Shown here in pieces: positions 37,928 to 46,984 of a DNA stretch of 64,000 nt; within the stretch, counting starts at the first letter, position 1, and each line of letters opens with the position of its first letter. The notes below the pieces were generated by a model. The model was not told the DNA's origin. It made no database searches and saw only the letters and a list, made by a program, of their open reading frames with translations. The position numbers and the translations under genes were made by a program. Source of the stretch: VAZQ01 sp963817135 (GTDB lineage: Bacteria; Pseudomonadota; Alphaproteobacteria; Rhizobiales; Xanthobacteraceae); assembly GCA_963817135.1 (NCBI GenBank), contig CAWFNG010000001.1:682001-746000 (forward strand). The letters are read 5' to 3'.

Positions 37928-37997
37928 TGGATCTGTGGTTATGGGTTCCGGCTCTCGCTCGCTTCGCTCGCTCGGCCGGAATGACGAAGCTGCGCGG

Positions 37998-38357
37998 GTG
38001 GCCACCGGGCAAGTCGCCAGCATTCCGCGTGACCAGGAAGGCCCGGTGTTTCGCGAGCCATGGGAGGCGCAGGCCTTCGCCATGGCGCTCGCGCTTTACG
38101 ATCGCGGCCTCTTCACCTGGCCGGAATGGGCGGCAATCCTCGCCGAGGAGATCAAGCGTGCCCAGGCGGCGGGCGATCCCGACACGGGCGAGACCTATTA
38201 CCGGCATTGGCTCAACGCGCTCGAAAGCGTCGTCGCCGCCAAGGGCGTCACCGACGCGCAGACACTCGCGCGTTACCGCAATGCCTGGGATCATGCGGCG
38301 GAGCGCACGCCCCACGGCACTCCCATCGAGCTCAAGCCCGAAGATTTTTGCAGTTAA
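37998..38357 (+). CDS. Nitrile hydratase accessory protein (beta-like activator)
   Basis: About 119 residues. FREPWEAQAFAMALALYDRG matches the N-terminal domain of nitrile hydratase beta and the known accessory family, which is needed for cobalt insertion. FTWPEWAAILAEEIKRAQ, GETYYRHWLNALESVV and TPHGTPIELKPEDF follow. The GTG at 37998 is the best start inside the conserved part; the frame is open further upstream into the repeat. The right end of the GIY-YIG unit stops 12 bases before it, so native promoter and coupling to the beta subunit are lost. Expression may rely on read-through. The stop overlaps the convergent transporter gene. Confidence 0.85.
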   Translation: MATGQVASIPRDQEGPVFREPWEAQAFAMALALYDRGLFTWPEWAAILAEEIKRAQAAGDPDTGETYYRHWLNALESVVAAKGVTDAQTLARYRNAWDHAAERTPHGTPIELKPEDFCS

Positions 38358-39950
38358 GGCGCCGCGGCTCCGTAGGTCGCGGCTAGGACCTGCACGGCGA
38401 TGATTTTCACGATCGTGCCGACGCCCGGGAAGATCATGGCGTAGTTGATGTCCGGCTTGCCCGTGGGGGCTAGTGAATTGCCGTAGGCGAGGATCGCCGG
38501 GTTCCCGGTCGCACCCGAAGCAATGCCGAGCAGGTCGTCGAAGTTTGATTTTCAAGAGGAAGTAACCCACGAGAAGAACGATGAGGACGACGGTGAGCAG
38601 GATGATCATTCCCGCGAAGACGAACTCGAAACCGGAATGGCGCACTTGTTCGTCGAAGGGGGTACCGGAATCGATCCCGACCCTCGCAAGGAACAGGGTA
38701 AGCCCGAAGTTGCGGAGCACCAGATTCGCCGAGGCTGGCATGTGCCAGATGACGGGTCCGGTGCGGCCGAGCCAGCCGAGGACGAGCGAGACGACGAGCG
38801 GGCCTCCGGCAAGGCCCAGGGTGACCATGCCGACGCCGGGAATCGGAATTGGAATGAGACCGATGGCGGCTCCAAGCGCGATCCCCAGTCCGAGTGCAAC
38901 GAAGCTGAAGCTGGCCTCGGCCAGGACGGAATCGCCGAAAAGCTTGATGACGGCCGGACGGCTCTCGGGGTCGATGATCAGACCGAGCCGATCGCCATAT
39001 TCCAGCATGAGGTCGGAACGCGGCAGGATGTCGGCGTCGCCGCGCCGGATCTGGCGGATCTCCATCGAGCATCCCGGCGGATGCGGCACGTCGGCAAGGC
39101 GCATGCCCACCATCGCCGGTTTCGAGACATATACCATCAGATAATCGAGGTTCTTGCGGTCGGCGCGCGCGTCGCGGCCAGGGCTCAGCCCTTCCAGTTT
39201 GGCGATCGCTTCTGGATATCCCGCGACCAAGAGCACATCCTGTTCGGCGCACACATATTCCGGCCGCGGCAGCAGGTTCGTGCCCTGCCGACGAAGCGCG
39301 ATGAGTTCCACTCCCGCGGGTATCTTTGACATGACTGCGGCGATCGACATGCCAGTGAGCTTATGGAAGGCTGCCGAAATCTCGGCCGTGGCAAGCCGCT
39401 TCGGCTCCGGCACTTCGACCTTCGGCCGCAACAGCATCTTGAACAGATAGAAACACAGGATCGGGCCGAACACTCCGAACGGATAGGCACAAGCGTACCC
39501 AATTGCGGGATTCTGGTTACCCACGGCAGTGGTCGCTGCCTGGAGGGCGGCGGTGCTCGTCATGGAGCCCGCAAAAATTCCGAGGGCGAAATCTGTGCCG
39601 AAGCCCATGTAGCGCGCGCACAGAATGGTGGCATATACGCCGGCGAGGACGGCCACGAGCGCGAGGATATTGGCCTTGATCCCGGTGGGGCTCGCAAGGC
39701 CGCGGAAGAAATCTACGCCGTACTGGATGCCGATACCGTACAGGAAGAGAACGAGCCCGAGGGTGCCGACGATGCCGGGCGGCGCCGACTTCGGTGCGAT
39801 GACGCCGATCAGAAGGCCGACGAACAGCACGGCGCCAACTCCGAGGGAGAAGCCGGCAACCTTGATATTGCCGGCCGCATAACCCAAACCGATCGCCAAA
39901 AACAAGGCAATGAACGGCTGGGAGTTCAGCAGATCGCTTAGCCATTCCAT
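38354..39950 (-). CDS. AspT/YidE-YbjL family transporter, one frameshift near the 3' end
   Basis: About 531 residues from ATG 39950 (GGAGGAG upstream). Two five-helix membrane halves flank two TrkA-C domains (about residues 205-375; QGTNLLPRPEYVCAEQDVLL and GDADILPRSDLMLEYGDRLG). This is the aspartate:alanine exchanger fold. The frame shifts by one base near 38545, after LLVGYFLLKIK. The restored end reads FDDLLGIASGATGNPAILAY to VLAATYGAAAP. It is the last gene of the pyruvate oxidoreductase operon, so exchange of a dicarboxylate, amino acid or fermentation product is plausible, but the substrate is unknown. Confidence 0.83.
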
Positions 39951-39985
39951 GGCTTCTCCTCCCGGCACCTGGAGACGCTCTCCTG

Positions 39986-41080
39986 TCAGTGCGCGTGCGC
40001 CGTGGGCAGCGCCGGCGCATCATTGGCACGCGCGTAGCTGCTCGATTGCGGTAAAGGAGCGCGTTCAGGCCCAGCAGGGGGATGGTGCAAGGCGAAGTCG
40101 GAAAGCGTGCGCAGGTATAGGGTCCGCAAGAACAGGTCGGCCCGGTCGACATGCGTTCCATCAAGACGGCCACGGATCTCGCTCACGGACGCGAATGCGT
40201 TTTGCGAGAGCCAGCGCTCCAGGCCGTCGACCAGCGCCGTCATGTGCTCGGGGCCATGGCGCAACAGCGCCGACGCGGTAGCCACGACGTCGGCGCCAGC
40301 GAGCAGGAACTTCACGACCTCGACGTGGCTGTCAACGCCCGTTCCCGCGGCGAGGGACAACTTGATTCGCCGCGACAGCAACGCAATCCAGGTGAGCGGC
40401 AAGGAGATATCGGCGGGAGTCGACAGGGCCACTTCGCGTTTGATGCTCAGAGTCTCCAGATCCAAATCGGGTCGGAAGAAACGATTGAACAGCACCACCC
40501 CGTCGGCGCCGATCGATTCGAGTTGCGTAACGAAATTGCCAGCGGCGGTGAAAAACGGCGGCAGCTTGACCGAAACCGGGATGCTCACCTTGGCTTTTAC
40601 ATGACGGACAATGTCGAGATAGCGTTGCTCGATGTCTCGCCCGCTCACGGCTAGGTCGGTGGGCAGAAGATAAAGGTTGAGCTCAAGCGCGGCGGCGCCG
40701 GCCTGTTCGAGTTGGACGGCATAGTCGAGCCAGCCATCATCGCTGATGCCGTTCAGACTGGCGATTACCGGGATATCGAGCGCTTCCGCCGCATGCCGCA
40801 CTGTCTCGAGGTGGCCCGAAACGCCCTGCCGGTAATCGGGCAGCTCGGGAAAATAGGTCGCTGCTTCGGGGTGGCAGTGGGCCGTGTACTCGGTCAACAT
40901 GGCGTAGTTGGTATCCTCCGCCCGGATCTGCTCCTCGTACAGCGAAGACATCACCACGGCTGCGGCATGGGCATCTTCAAGACGCCGCATGCCGTCGAAC
41001 GTCGCAGTCAACGGCGATGCCGCAGCGATGATCGGGTGCGCCAGTTCAAGGCCGAGATAGCGGCTGGCAAGATTATTCAT
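39986..41080 (-). CDS. Dihydroorotate dehydrogenase-like flavoprotein
   Basis: 364 residues from ATG 41080, overlapping the oxidoreductase stop in ATGA. TIM-barrel FMN protein of the DHOD/PreA type: LGLELAHPIIAAASPLT, IPVIASLNGISDDGWLDYA, ALELNLYLLPTD, IPVSVKLPPFFTAAGNFV and SLAAGTGVDSHVEVVKFLLAGADVV. It lacks iron-sulfur cysteines. Proteins of this kind commonly sit next to pyruvate:ferredoxin oxidoreductase genes and are probably not in pyrimidine synthesis. Translational coupling suggests a partner role in ferredoxin- or NAD-linked electron transfer; this is inferred. Confidence 0.85.
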   Translation of the reverse strand: MNNLASRYLGLELAHPIIAAASPLTATFDGMRRLEDAHAAAVVMSSLYEEQIRAEDTNYAMLTEYTAHCHPEAATYFPELPDYRQGVSGHLETVRHAAEALDIPVIASLNGISDDGWLDYAVQLEQAGAAALELNLYLLPTDLAVSGRDIEQRYLDIVRHVKAKVSIPVSVKLPPFFTAAGNFVTQLESIGADGVVLFNRFFRPDLDLETLSIKREVALSTPADISLPLTWIALLSRRIKLSLAAGTGVDSHVEVVKFLLAGADVVATASALLRHGPEHMTALVDGLERWLSQNAFASVSEIRGRLDGTHVDRADLFLRTLYLRTLSDFALHHPPAGPERAPLPQSSSYARANDAPALPTAHAH

Positions 41081-44000
41081 GGCCGCGCCTCCTCCCAATG
41101 CGGGTGGAAGCGGCTGCCGTCGCGAGCCGCCAGATCCTCGTAGAGCCGGTATTTTTCCTCAAGCCCCAGCTGCGCCTGCGCCAGCATGTGGCGCGCATCG
41201 TCGGGCCGCGTCTGGGTCAGCGACTTGAATCGCACCTCGTTGTAGCGGTAATCCTCCAGCGGGATGCGCGGCCGCGTCGAATCGAGGCGGAACGGATTCA
41301 TGCCGCGCTGCCGCATGGCCGGATCGAAGCGGAACAGCGGCCAGTAACCGCTCGCGGTTGCACGTGCCGCCTGCTTCATCCCAAACCGCATGTCGGTCCC
41401 ATGCGCGATGCATTGCGAATAGGCGAGGATCAATGACGGCCCGGAATGTGCTTCCGCCTCGCGCATCGCGATGAGCGTCTGTTCGCTGTTGGCACCCATT
41501 GAGACCTGCGCGACGTAGACGTTACCGTAGGCGATCGCCATAAGCGAAAGGTCTTTGCGCGGGACCCGCTTTCCGGCCGCGGCGAATTTGGCCGACGCCC
41601 CAAGCGGTGTCGCCTTCGACGCCTGGCCGCCGGTGTTGGAGTACACTTCGGTGTCGAGAACCAGGACGTTGACGTTGCGACCGGAGGCGAGGACATGATC
41701 GAGGCCGCCATACCCGATGTCGTAGGCCCAGCCGTCGCCGCCCACGAGCCAAACCGAGCGCCGCACGAAGAAGTCGGCAAGCGCCAGAAGGTTGGCGGAC
41801 TCGTCGCCGCTCATCGGTGCAAGCTTCTCTTTCAGAGCCGCGACACGTTCGCGCTGTATCCGGAAGTCGAACTCCGTGATCTGCGGCGCGCCGAGCAGCG
41901 CGCGAACCAGATCCTCGCCGATTTGCGGCGCAAGCTTGAGCGCAAGCGCATGAGCGAGCTCGGTCTGCTTGTCGATCGCCAGCCGATAACCGAGCCCGAA
42001 TTCCGCGTTGTCTTCGAACAATGAATTCGACCACGCGGGCCCCCGGCCGTCGGGGTTTTTTGCCCAAGGCGTGGTCGGCAGATTGCCGCCGTAGATCGAG
42101 GAGCATCCGGTCGCGTTGGCGATCTGCAACCTATCGCCGAAGAGCTGCGAGAGCATCTTGAGGTACGGTGTTTCGCCACAACCCGCGCAGGCGCCGGAGA
42201 ATTCAAACAGCGGTTGAAGGAATTGAACGCCGCGCACATTGGCGAAGTTCACGCGGGTGCGGTCGGCCCAAGGCAGCTTCTCGAAGAATTCGATGCTCTT
42301 GCGGCCCGTCTCGACATGCTCCAGCCGGGGCTTCATGTTGATCGCCCGAATATTCAGATCCTCGGAACTGTGGGCCGGGCAGTTCTCGACGCATACGCCA
42401 CAGCCGGTGCAGTCCTCGACATAGACCTGCAGCGTGTAGCGGGATGCGGGATAGCCGCGCGCATTGATGGGGGCGGCTTTGAAATCCGCCGGCGCGCCGG
42501 CGAGACGATCCTCGTCGTAATACTTGGCGCGGATGACGCTGTGCGGGCAGACGACCGCGCATTGTCCGCACTGGATGCAAAGGTTCGGCTCCCAGACCGG
42601 CACCTCCTCGGCGATGTTGCGTTTTTCGTATTGCGCTGTTGCGGTCGGGTAGGTGCCGTCGACCGGCAATGCGCTCACCGGCAGATCGTCGCCGTGCAGG
42701 GCCAGCATGACTGCCGTTACGTTGCGGACGAATTCGGGCGCGGTGTCGGGCACGAGCTTGTAACGGACCCGGTCTCCGGTGGCGGCAGTTGGAATCTTGA
42801 CCTCGAACAAATTGGACAACGCGGCATCGATGGCTTCGAAGTTCTTCTTGACCACCTCCTTGCCCTTGCGGGCGTAAGTCTTTTCCGTCGCCTTCTTGAT
42901 CGCCGCAATCGCCTGCTCGCGCGGCATCACGCCGGACAGTGCGAAGAAGCAGGTCTGCAGGATGGTGTTGGTGCGCGATCCGAGACCAAGCGAGAGCGCG
43001 ACCTTCGACGCATCGATGACGTGCAGTTTCAGCTTCTTGACGATGATCTGCTGCTGCACCTCGCGCGGCAATTCGTTCCAAACTTGGTCCGGGCCAAAGG
43101 GGCTGTTGAGGAGGACCGTGGCGTTTTTGGCGGCTGCGACGAGCGTATCGATCTTGAACAGAAAGTCGAATTTGTGCACGCCAATGAAGCGTGCCGACTT
43201 GAGGAGATACGGCGCACGAATCGGTTTCGGACCGAAACGCAGATGGGAGATCGTATATGAGCCGGACTTCTTGGAGTCGTAGACGAAATAACCCTGCGCA
43301 TACCGGCCGGGTTCTGACGCCAGGATCTTCGACGAGTTCTTGTTTGCTCCAACCGTTCCGTCCGCGCCGAGTCCATAAAACAGCGCGCGCACCGTATCCG
43401 GAGCTTCAATGTCGAAGCTGCGATCGACAGGCAGGCTGGTATTCGAGACATCGTCGGTGATGCCGACCGTGAAGCCGTGCTTCGGCTCCCGCTTCTTCAG
43501 CTCATCGAATACGGCCTTCGCCATCGGCGGATCGAAATCTTTGGAGGAAAGGCCGTAGCGGCCACCGATGATCGTCGGCAACGCCGCGATCTTCCCGACC
43601 GCGGTGGCTTGGGCAAAGGTCGAGAGCACGTCGACGTAAAGCGGCTCGCCCGGCGCCCCAAGTTCCTTGGTGCGATCAAGCACGGCGATCGCTTTGGCGC
43701 TCTTGGGCATGGCCGCAAGAAACGCGTCGCCATCCCACGGCCGATACAGCGTGACTTGCAGCACGCCAACCTTCTCTCCGGCATTGGCCGAGAGCCAAGC
43801 GGCAGTTTCCTCGAGGACTTCGACGGCGGAGCCGATGGCGACAACGACGCGCTCGGCTTGCGGGTGGCCGGCGTAGCGGAACAGATGATATTTGCGGCCG
43901 GTCAGAACGCCCAATCGATCCATTGCTTTCTGCACGATGCCGGGCACTTTCGCGTAGAAGGGATTAACGGTCTCGCGTGCCTGGAAAAAGGTGTCGGGAT

Positions 44001-44661
44001 TGTGCGCCGACCCGCGCAGCACGGGATGTTCAGGCGACAGCGCGCGGGCGCGATGGGCACGCACCAGATTGTCGTCAATCATCGTCCGGATCTGCTCGTC
44101 CGGGATGAGTGTGGTCGTATTTTCTTCATGCGAAGTGCGGAAGCCATCGAAGAAGAAGATGACCGGCACGCGCGCTTCCAGCGTCGCCGCCTGTGCAACG
44201 AGGGCGAGATCGTGCGCTTCCTGGACGGAAGAAGCCGCGAGCATCGCGAATCCCGTCATCCGGGCGCTCATCACGTCGGAATGGTCGCCAAAGATCGAAA
44301 GCGCTTGGGTTGCGACTGACCGCGCGGCCACATGGAAAACGCATGCAGTGAGCTCGCCCGCGATCTTGTACATGTTGGGCAGCATCAGCAGGAAACCCTG
44401 CGAGGCTGTGAACGTCGTCGTCAGCGCGCCACTTTGCAGAGCACCGTGGACAGCTCCCGCGGCGCCGCCTTCGGCCTGCATCTCTTGAACGACCGGAACT
44501 GTGCCAAAGATGTTCTTGATGCCTTCCGCGGCCCAGGCGTCCGCCAGCTCGGCCATCGTCGAGGACGGCGTGATCGGGAAGATCGCGCAGACTTCATTGA
44601 CGCGATATGCGATATGGGCGGCGGCGGTGTTGCCGTCGATGACGGCGGTTTGAAGTGCCAT
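41077..44661 (-). CDS. nifJ: Pyruvate:ferredoxin (flavodoxin) oxidoreductase
   Basis: 1,194 residues, the single-chain type. Converts pyruvate and CoA to acetyl-CoA, CO2 and reduced ferredoxin. The N-terminal domain starts with FPITPSSTMAELADAW. Two 4Fe-4S clusters are in CIQCGQCAVVCPHSVI and CTGCGVCVENCPAHS; the third uses GACAGCGETPYLK plus a late Cys. The ThDP site is GDGWAYDIGYGGLDHV, then VYSNTGGQASKATPLGA. AAGGAG lies upstream. There is no frame break in 3.6 kb. Second gene of an operon with a FixK-type box, so low-oxygen expression is likely. It supplies the acetyl-CoA that phosphate acyltransferase could use. Confidence 0.97.
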   Translation of the reverse strand: MALQTAVIDGNTAAAHIAYRVNEVCAIFPITPSSTMAELADAWAAEGIKNIFGTVPVVQEMQAEGGAAGAVHGALQSGALTTTFTASQGFLLMLPNMYKIAGELTACVFHVAARSVATQALSIFGDHSDVMSARMTGFAMLAASSVQEAHDLALVAQAATLEARVPVIFFFDGFRTSHEENTTTLIPDEQIRTMIDDNLVRAHRARALSPEHPVLRGSAHNPDTFFQARETVNPFYAKVPGIVQKAMDRLGVLTGRKYHLFRYAGHPQAERVVVAIGSAVEVLEETAAWLSANAGEKVGVLQVTLYRPWDGDAFLAAMPKSAKAIAVLDRTKELGAPGEPLYVDVLSTFAQATAVGKIAALPTIIGGRYGLSSKDFDPPMAKAVFDELKKREPKHGFTVGITDDVSNTSLPVDRSFDIEAPDTVRALFYGLGADGTVGANKNSSKILASEPGRYAQGYFVYDSKKSGSYTISHLRFGPKPIRAPYLLKSARFIGVHKFDFLFKIDTLVAAAKNATVLLNSPFGPDQVWNELPREVQQQIIVKKLKLHVIDASKVALSLGLGSRTNTILQTCFFALSGVMPREQAIAAIKKATEKTYARKGKEVVKKNFEAIDAALSNLFEVKIPTAATGDRVRYKLVPDTAPEFVRNVTAVMLALHGDDLPVSALPVDGTYPTATAQYEKRNIAEEVPVWEPNLCIQCGQCAVVCPHSVIRAKYYDEDRLAGAPADFKAAPINARGYPASRYTLQVYVEDCTGCGVCVENCPAHSSEDLNIRAINMKPRLEHVETGRKSIEFFEKLPWADRTRVNFANVRGVQFLQPLFEFSGACAGCGETPYLKMLSQLFGDRLQIANATGCSSIYGGNLPTTPWAKNPDGRGPAWSNSLFEDNAEFGLGYRLAIDKQTELAHALALKLAPQIGEDLVRALLGAPQITEFDFRIQRERVAALKEKLAPMSGDESANLLALADFFVRRSVWLVGGDGWAYDIGYGGLDHVLASGRNVNVLVLDTEVYSNTGGQASKATPLGASAKFAAAGKRVPRKDLSLMAIAYGNVYVAQVSMGANSEQTLIAMREAEAHSGPSLILAYSQCIAHGTDMRFGMKQAARATASGYWPLFRFDPAMRQRGMNPFRLDSTRPRIPLEDYRYNEVRFKSLTQTRPDDARHMLAQAQLGLEEKYRLYEDLAARDGSRFHPHWEEARP

Positions 44662-44693
44662 GTCTCACGCACTCCTTTCATGAGCACCGCGTG

Positions 44694-46385
44694 TCAGGCG
44701 CGGACCTTGAAGTTCGACGGCATTGTCGGCTCGCCCATCAGCCCGTGGGCCGTCTCCACCACGGATTTGGGGATCATCTCGATCGCGTGGCACGGGCACT
44801 GCTCGAAGCAAACGGCACAGCCCGTACAGAGATCGTAGTCGATACGGTAGTATCGACCCGGGCCGAGCTTCACGATCGCCTGCTCCGGACAGGCGGCGTA
44901 ACAGTTGTCGCATTCGAAGCAGTTGCCGCAGGACAAGCAGCGGCTCGCTTCGTAACGCGCCTCGCGCTCCGTCAAGCCGTGTGCGACTTCCTCAAACCCT
45001 TTGCGCCTGGCGACTGGCACTTCCTGGGCTTCCTGACGCGCCGCATCGAGGAACACCGGCAGGTTGAGAGCTTCAAAGGGAACGATCGGGTGTTTCGGCA
45101 GTTCGACATAAATCTCGGCTCTGAGAAAGGCGTCGATGTTGCGCGCTGCCTTCTTCCCGTGACCGACGGCCGTGGTCATCGTGCGTGCGCCGCCGATCAG
45201 ATCGCCGCCGGCAAAGATGCCCGGATGTCCGGTGCTCATGGTTGCATCGACTTCGATCACGTCACCGCGGCCGATCCGGATGCCGGGCACGGTCTTGAGA
45301 AGCTCGACGTCCGAATGCTGGCCGACGGCGAGTACGAGGGAATCGGCCTTGAGTGTCTCGAACTGCCCTGTTCCGACGCATCCCGAACCGTCGGGCGCCA
45401 TCTCCATGCGTTCGACCAGCACCTCGTCTTGACCGAATTGTTTGACGGTTGATAGCCACTTGATTTTCACGCCCTCGGCGACGGCTTCCATCGCTTCATA
45501 GGGATGCGCTTCCATGTGCGCCTTGTCGAAACGGAAGATCAGAACCGCTTCCTCCGCGCCCAGGCGCTTGGCGATGCGGGCAGCGTCCATGGCGGTGTTA
45601 CCGCCGCCGACAATTCCAACGACGCGGCCAAGCACCGGCGCGCGGCCCTTCTCGACCTGCTCCATCAGCGAGATGGCGTCGATCATCTTGCCGCCATCCA
45701 TGGCCGGGACGTTGAGATGGTTCGCGACCTGCGTGCCGATTGCGACGAATACGGCGTCGAAGCGGCCTTGCGCCTTTTCGGCGAGAACGTCGGTGACGCG
45801 GTGGTTCCGCAGGATCCTCGCGCCCATCGCCTCGATGCGCGCGATCTCCTTGCCGACTCCCTCGCGCGGCAGGCGATACGCGGGAATGCCGTATCGCATC
45901 ATCCCTCCGGGCTCCTCACCGCCGTCGCGGATCTCGACCCCATGCCCCAGCCGACGCAGATGATAGGCGCAGGACAGTCCCGCCGGGCCGGCCCCGATCA
46001 CCAGGACGCGCTTTCCGGTCGGAGCGCCCGCCGGGATCGTCCAACCTTTTTCGATCGCAAGATCGCCAAGGAAGCGATCAAGCGAGTGGACCGCCACCGG
46101 TTGGTCGAGGAACTGTCGATTGCAGGCGCTTTCGCAGGGATGATAACAGGCGCGTCCGTGTATCGCCGGAAGCGGATTGTCTTCCATGTATTTGCGCCAG
46201 GCCTCTTCGTATCGGCCGGCCTGCGCGAGTGATAGCCAAGCCTGAATATTCAGGCCCGCCGGACATGCGTGATTGCAGGGCGGCAGAAGATCGACATACG
46301 CGGCCCGCTGCCACCGCATCGCGTTCGTGCCCTTGGCGATCGTAGCCTTATAGACCGCGGTCATGTCCTTCGGGATCAAAGTCAT
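44694..46385 (-). CDS. GltD/NfnB-like NAD(P)-binding flavoprotein with C-terminal ferredoxin domain
   Basis: 563 residues from ATG 46385. The N-terminal 4Fe-4S domain has CNHACPAGLNIQ and CYHPCESACNRQ. FAD fold VIGAGPAGLSCAYHL and NAD(P) fold GIVGGGNTAMDAARIAKR follow. A C-terminal double-cluster ferredoxin carries CLSCGNCFECDNCYAACPEQ and CTGCAVCFEQCPCHAIEM. Related subunits link NAD(P)H pools to ferredoxin or feed 2-oxoacid oxidoreductases. It is the first gene before nifJ, 32 bases apart, so it probably passes electrons between pyruvate-derived reductant and NAD(P). It is not the GltB partner, which is at 25208-26626. Confidence 0.9.
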   Translation of the reverse strand: MTLIPKDMTAVYKATIAKGTNAMRWQRAAYVDLLPPCNHACPAGLNIQAWLSLAQAGRYEEAWRKYMEDNPLPAIHGRACYHPCESACNRQFLDQPVAVHSLDRFLGDLAIEKGWTIPAGAPTGKRVLVIGAGPAGLSCAYHLRRLGHGVEIRDGGEEPGGMMRYGIPAYRLPREGVGKEIARIEAMGARILRNHRVTDVLAEKAQGRFDAVFVAIGTQVANHLNVPAMDGGKMIDAISLMEQVEKGRAPVLGRVVGIVGGGNTAMDAARIAKRLGAEEAVLIFRFDKAHMEAHPYEAMEAVAEGVKIKWLSTVKQFGQDEVLVERMEMAPDGSGCVGTGQFETLKADSLVLAVGQHSDVELLKTVPGIRIGRGDVIEVDATMSTGHPGIFAGGDLIGGARTMTTAVGHGKKAARNIDAFLRAEIYVELPKHPIVPFEALNLPVFLDAARQEAQEVPVARRKGFEEVAHGLTEREARYEASRCLSCGNCFECDNCYAACPEQAIVKLGPGRYYRIDYDLCTGCAVCFEQCPCHAIEMIPKSVVETAHGLMGEPTMPSNFKVRA

Positions 46386-46450
46386 CGAGAGTCTCGCGAT
46401 CGCTGACGTGTGGTTCGGCAAGCCGTTAAAAGGCACTTTATCGCCCGGCC

Positions 46451-46464
46451 TTGGTCCAGATCAA
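46451..46464. promoter_or_regulatory. FixK/FNR-type box upstream of the nifJ operon
   Basis: On the minus strand TTGATCTGGACCAA fits TTGAT-N4-RTCAA with one mismatch and the core TTG-N8-CAA fully. It lies 65 bases before the start of the GltD-like gene. A class II activator position (about -41) would place the RNA start near 46416, a sensible leader of about 30 bases. It is shared with the divergent, decayed DUF3141 module. Confidence 0.6.
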
Positions 46465-46530
46465 CCGTGCAGTTTTCTGTTCTGCAACACGGCTAACATC
46501 GGTCGCATACTGGTACCGAGTTAAGCCTTC

Positions 46531-46924
46531 CGAATTTCGGCAAAAGGCTCTCCAATCGAAGTGGCGTTGCGTGCGTTGATCTATATCCGGCAACCGCAAC
46601 AGACGTTCGACCCGCGCAGCTTCGCCATCCTGAAACAGATCAATTCCGAGCGGCCGGAGGCAGAGCGAATCAGCCTTGCTCAGTTCAAGGAGATGATGAA
46701 GGAGCAATTCCTGATTGTGATGCAAGACCAGGAGCGGGCCGTTGGAGCCATCCCAATGCTGCTGCCAACCGCGCGGGGAGAACGCAGCGCTGTGATGGGC
46801 GTGATCCGCCAACTCGTGAATTCCGCCGAAAACGCTTCCGGAGGAAAGCAAGCGGCGTCTCGCCCGCATCGAAGCGCTGTTTGGCGACCCCAAGGTCAAG
46901 TCGTTGCCGTCAAGTGTCGCTTGA
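46531..46924 (+). pseudogene. DUF3141 protein, C-terminal remnant
   Basis: Only the last about 130 codons of a DUF3141 protein remain: PIEVALRALIYIRQ, SFAILKQINSE, QFKEMMKEQFLIVMQDQE and AIPMLLPTARGER. It is homologous to about 10010-10370 of the complete gene. The frame shifts near 46845 into EESKRRLARIEALFGDPKVK and ends at 46924. The hydrolase core is missing. Followed by phosphate acyltransferase and acetate kinase remnants in the same order as at 8.2-11.5 kb. Confidence 0.75.
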
Positions 46925-46984
46925 GACGCTACTGAATCATCTTAACCGAGATCGGCAGTTGTTGCACGTCAATACACAGGAGCC

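Larger units (their letters stand above)
36513..37985. mobile_element. GIY-YIG nuclease unit bounded by inverted palindromic repeats, interrupted by IS630
   Basis: The left repeat (36513-36566) and right repeat (37933-37985) are near-identical inverted copies of about 53 bases. From the outside in, each has GTCATTCCGG, a hairpin built on GAGCGAAGCGAGCGAGAG, CCGGAA and CCATAACCACAG. Between them lie a small GIY-YIG nuclease gene and an IS630-type element; removing the latter leaves a unit of about 410 bases. It sits between the beta and accessory genes of nitrile hydratase, which are normally adjacent, so the unit looks inserted. Mobility is inferred from the structure; I do not recognise a named family. 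Confidence 0.6.

Noticed and set aside
44694..46385. Second gltD encoding a glutamate synthase small subunit
   Set aside because: It carries an extra C-terminal double-cluster ferredoxin and is operonic with nifJ; the true gltD follows gltB.
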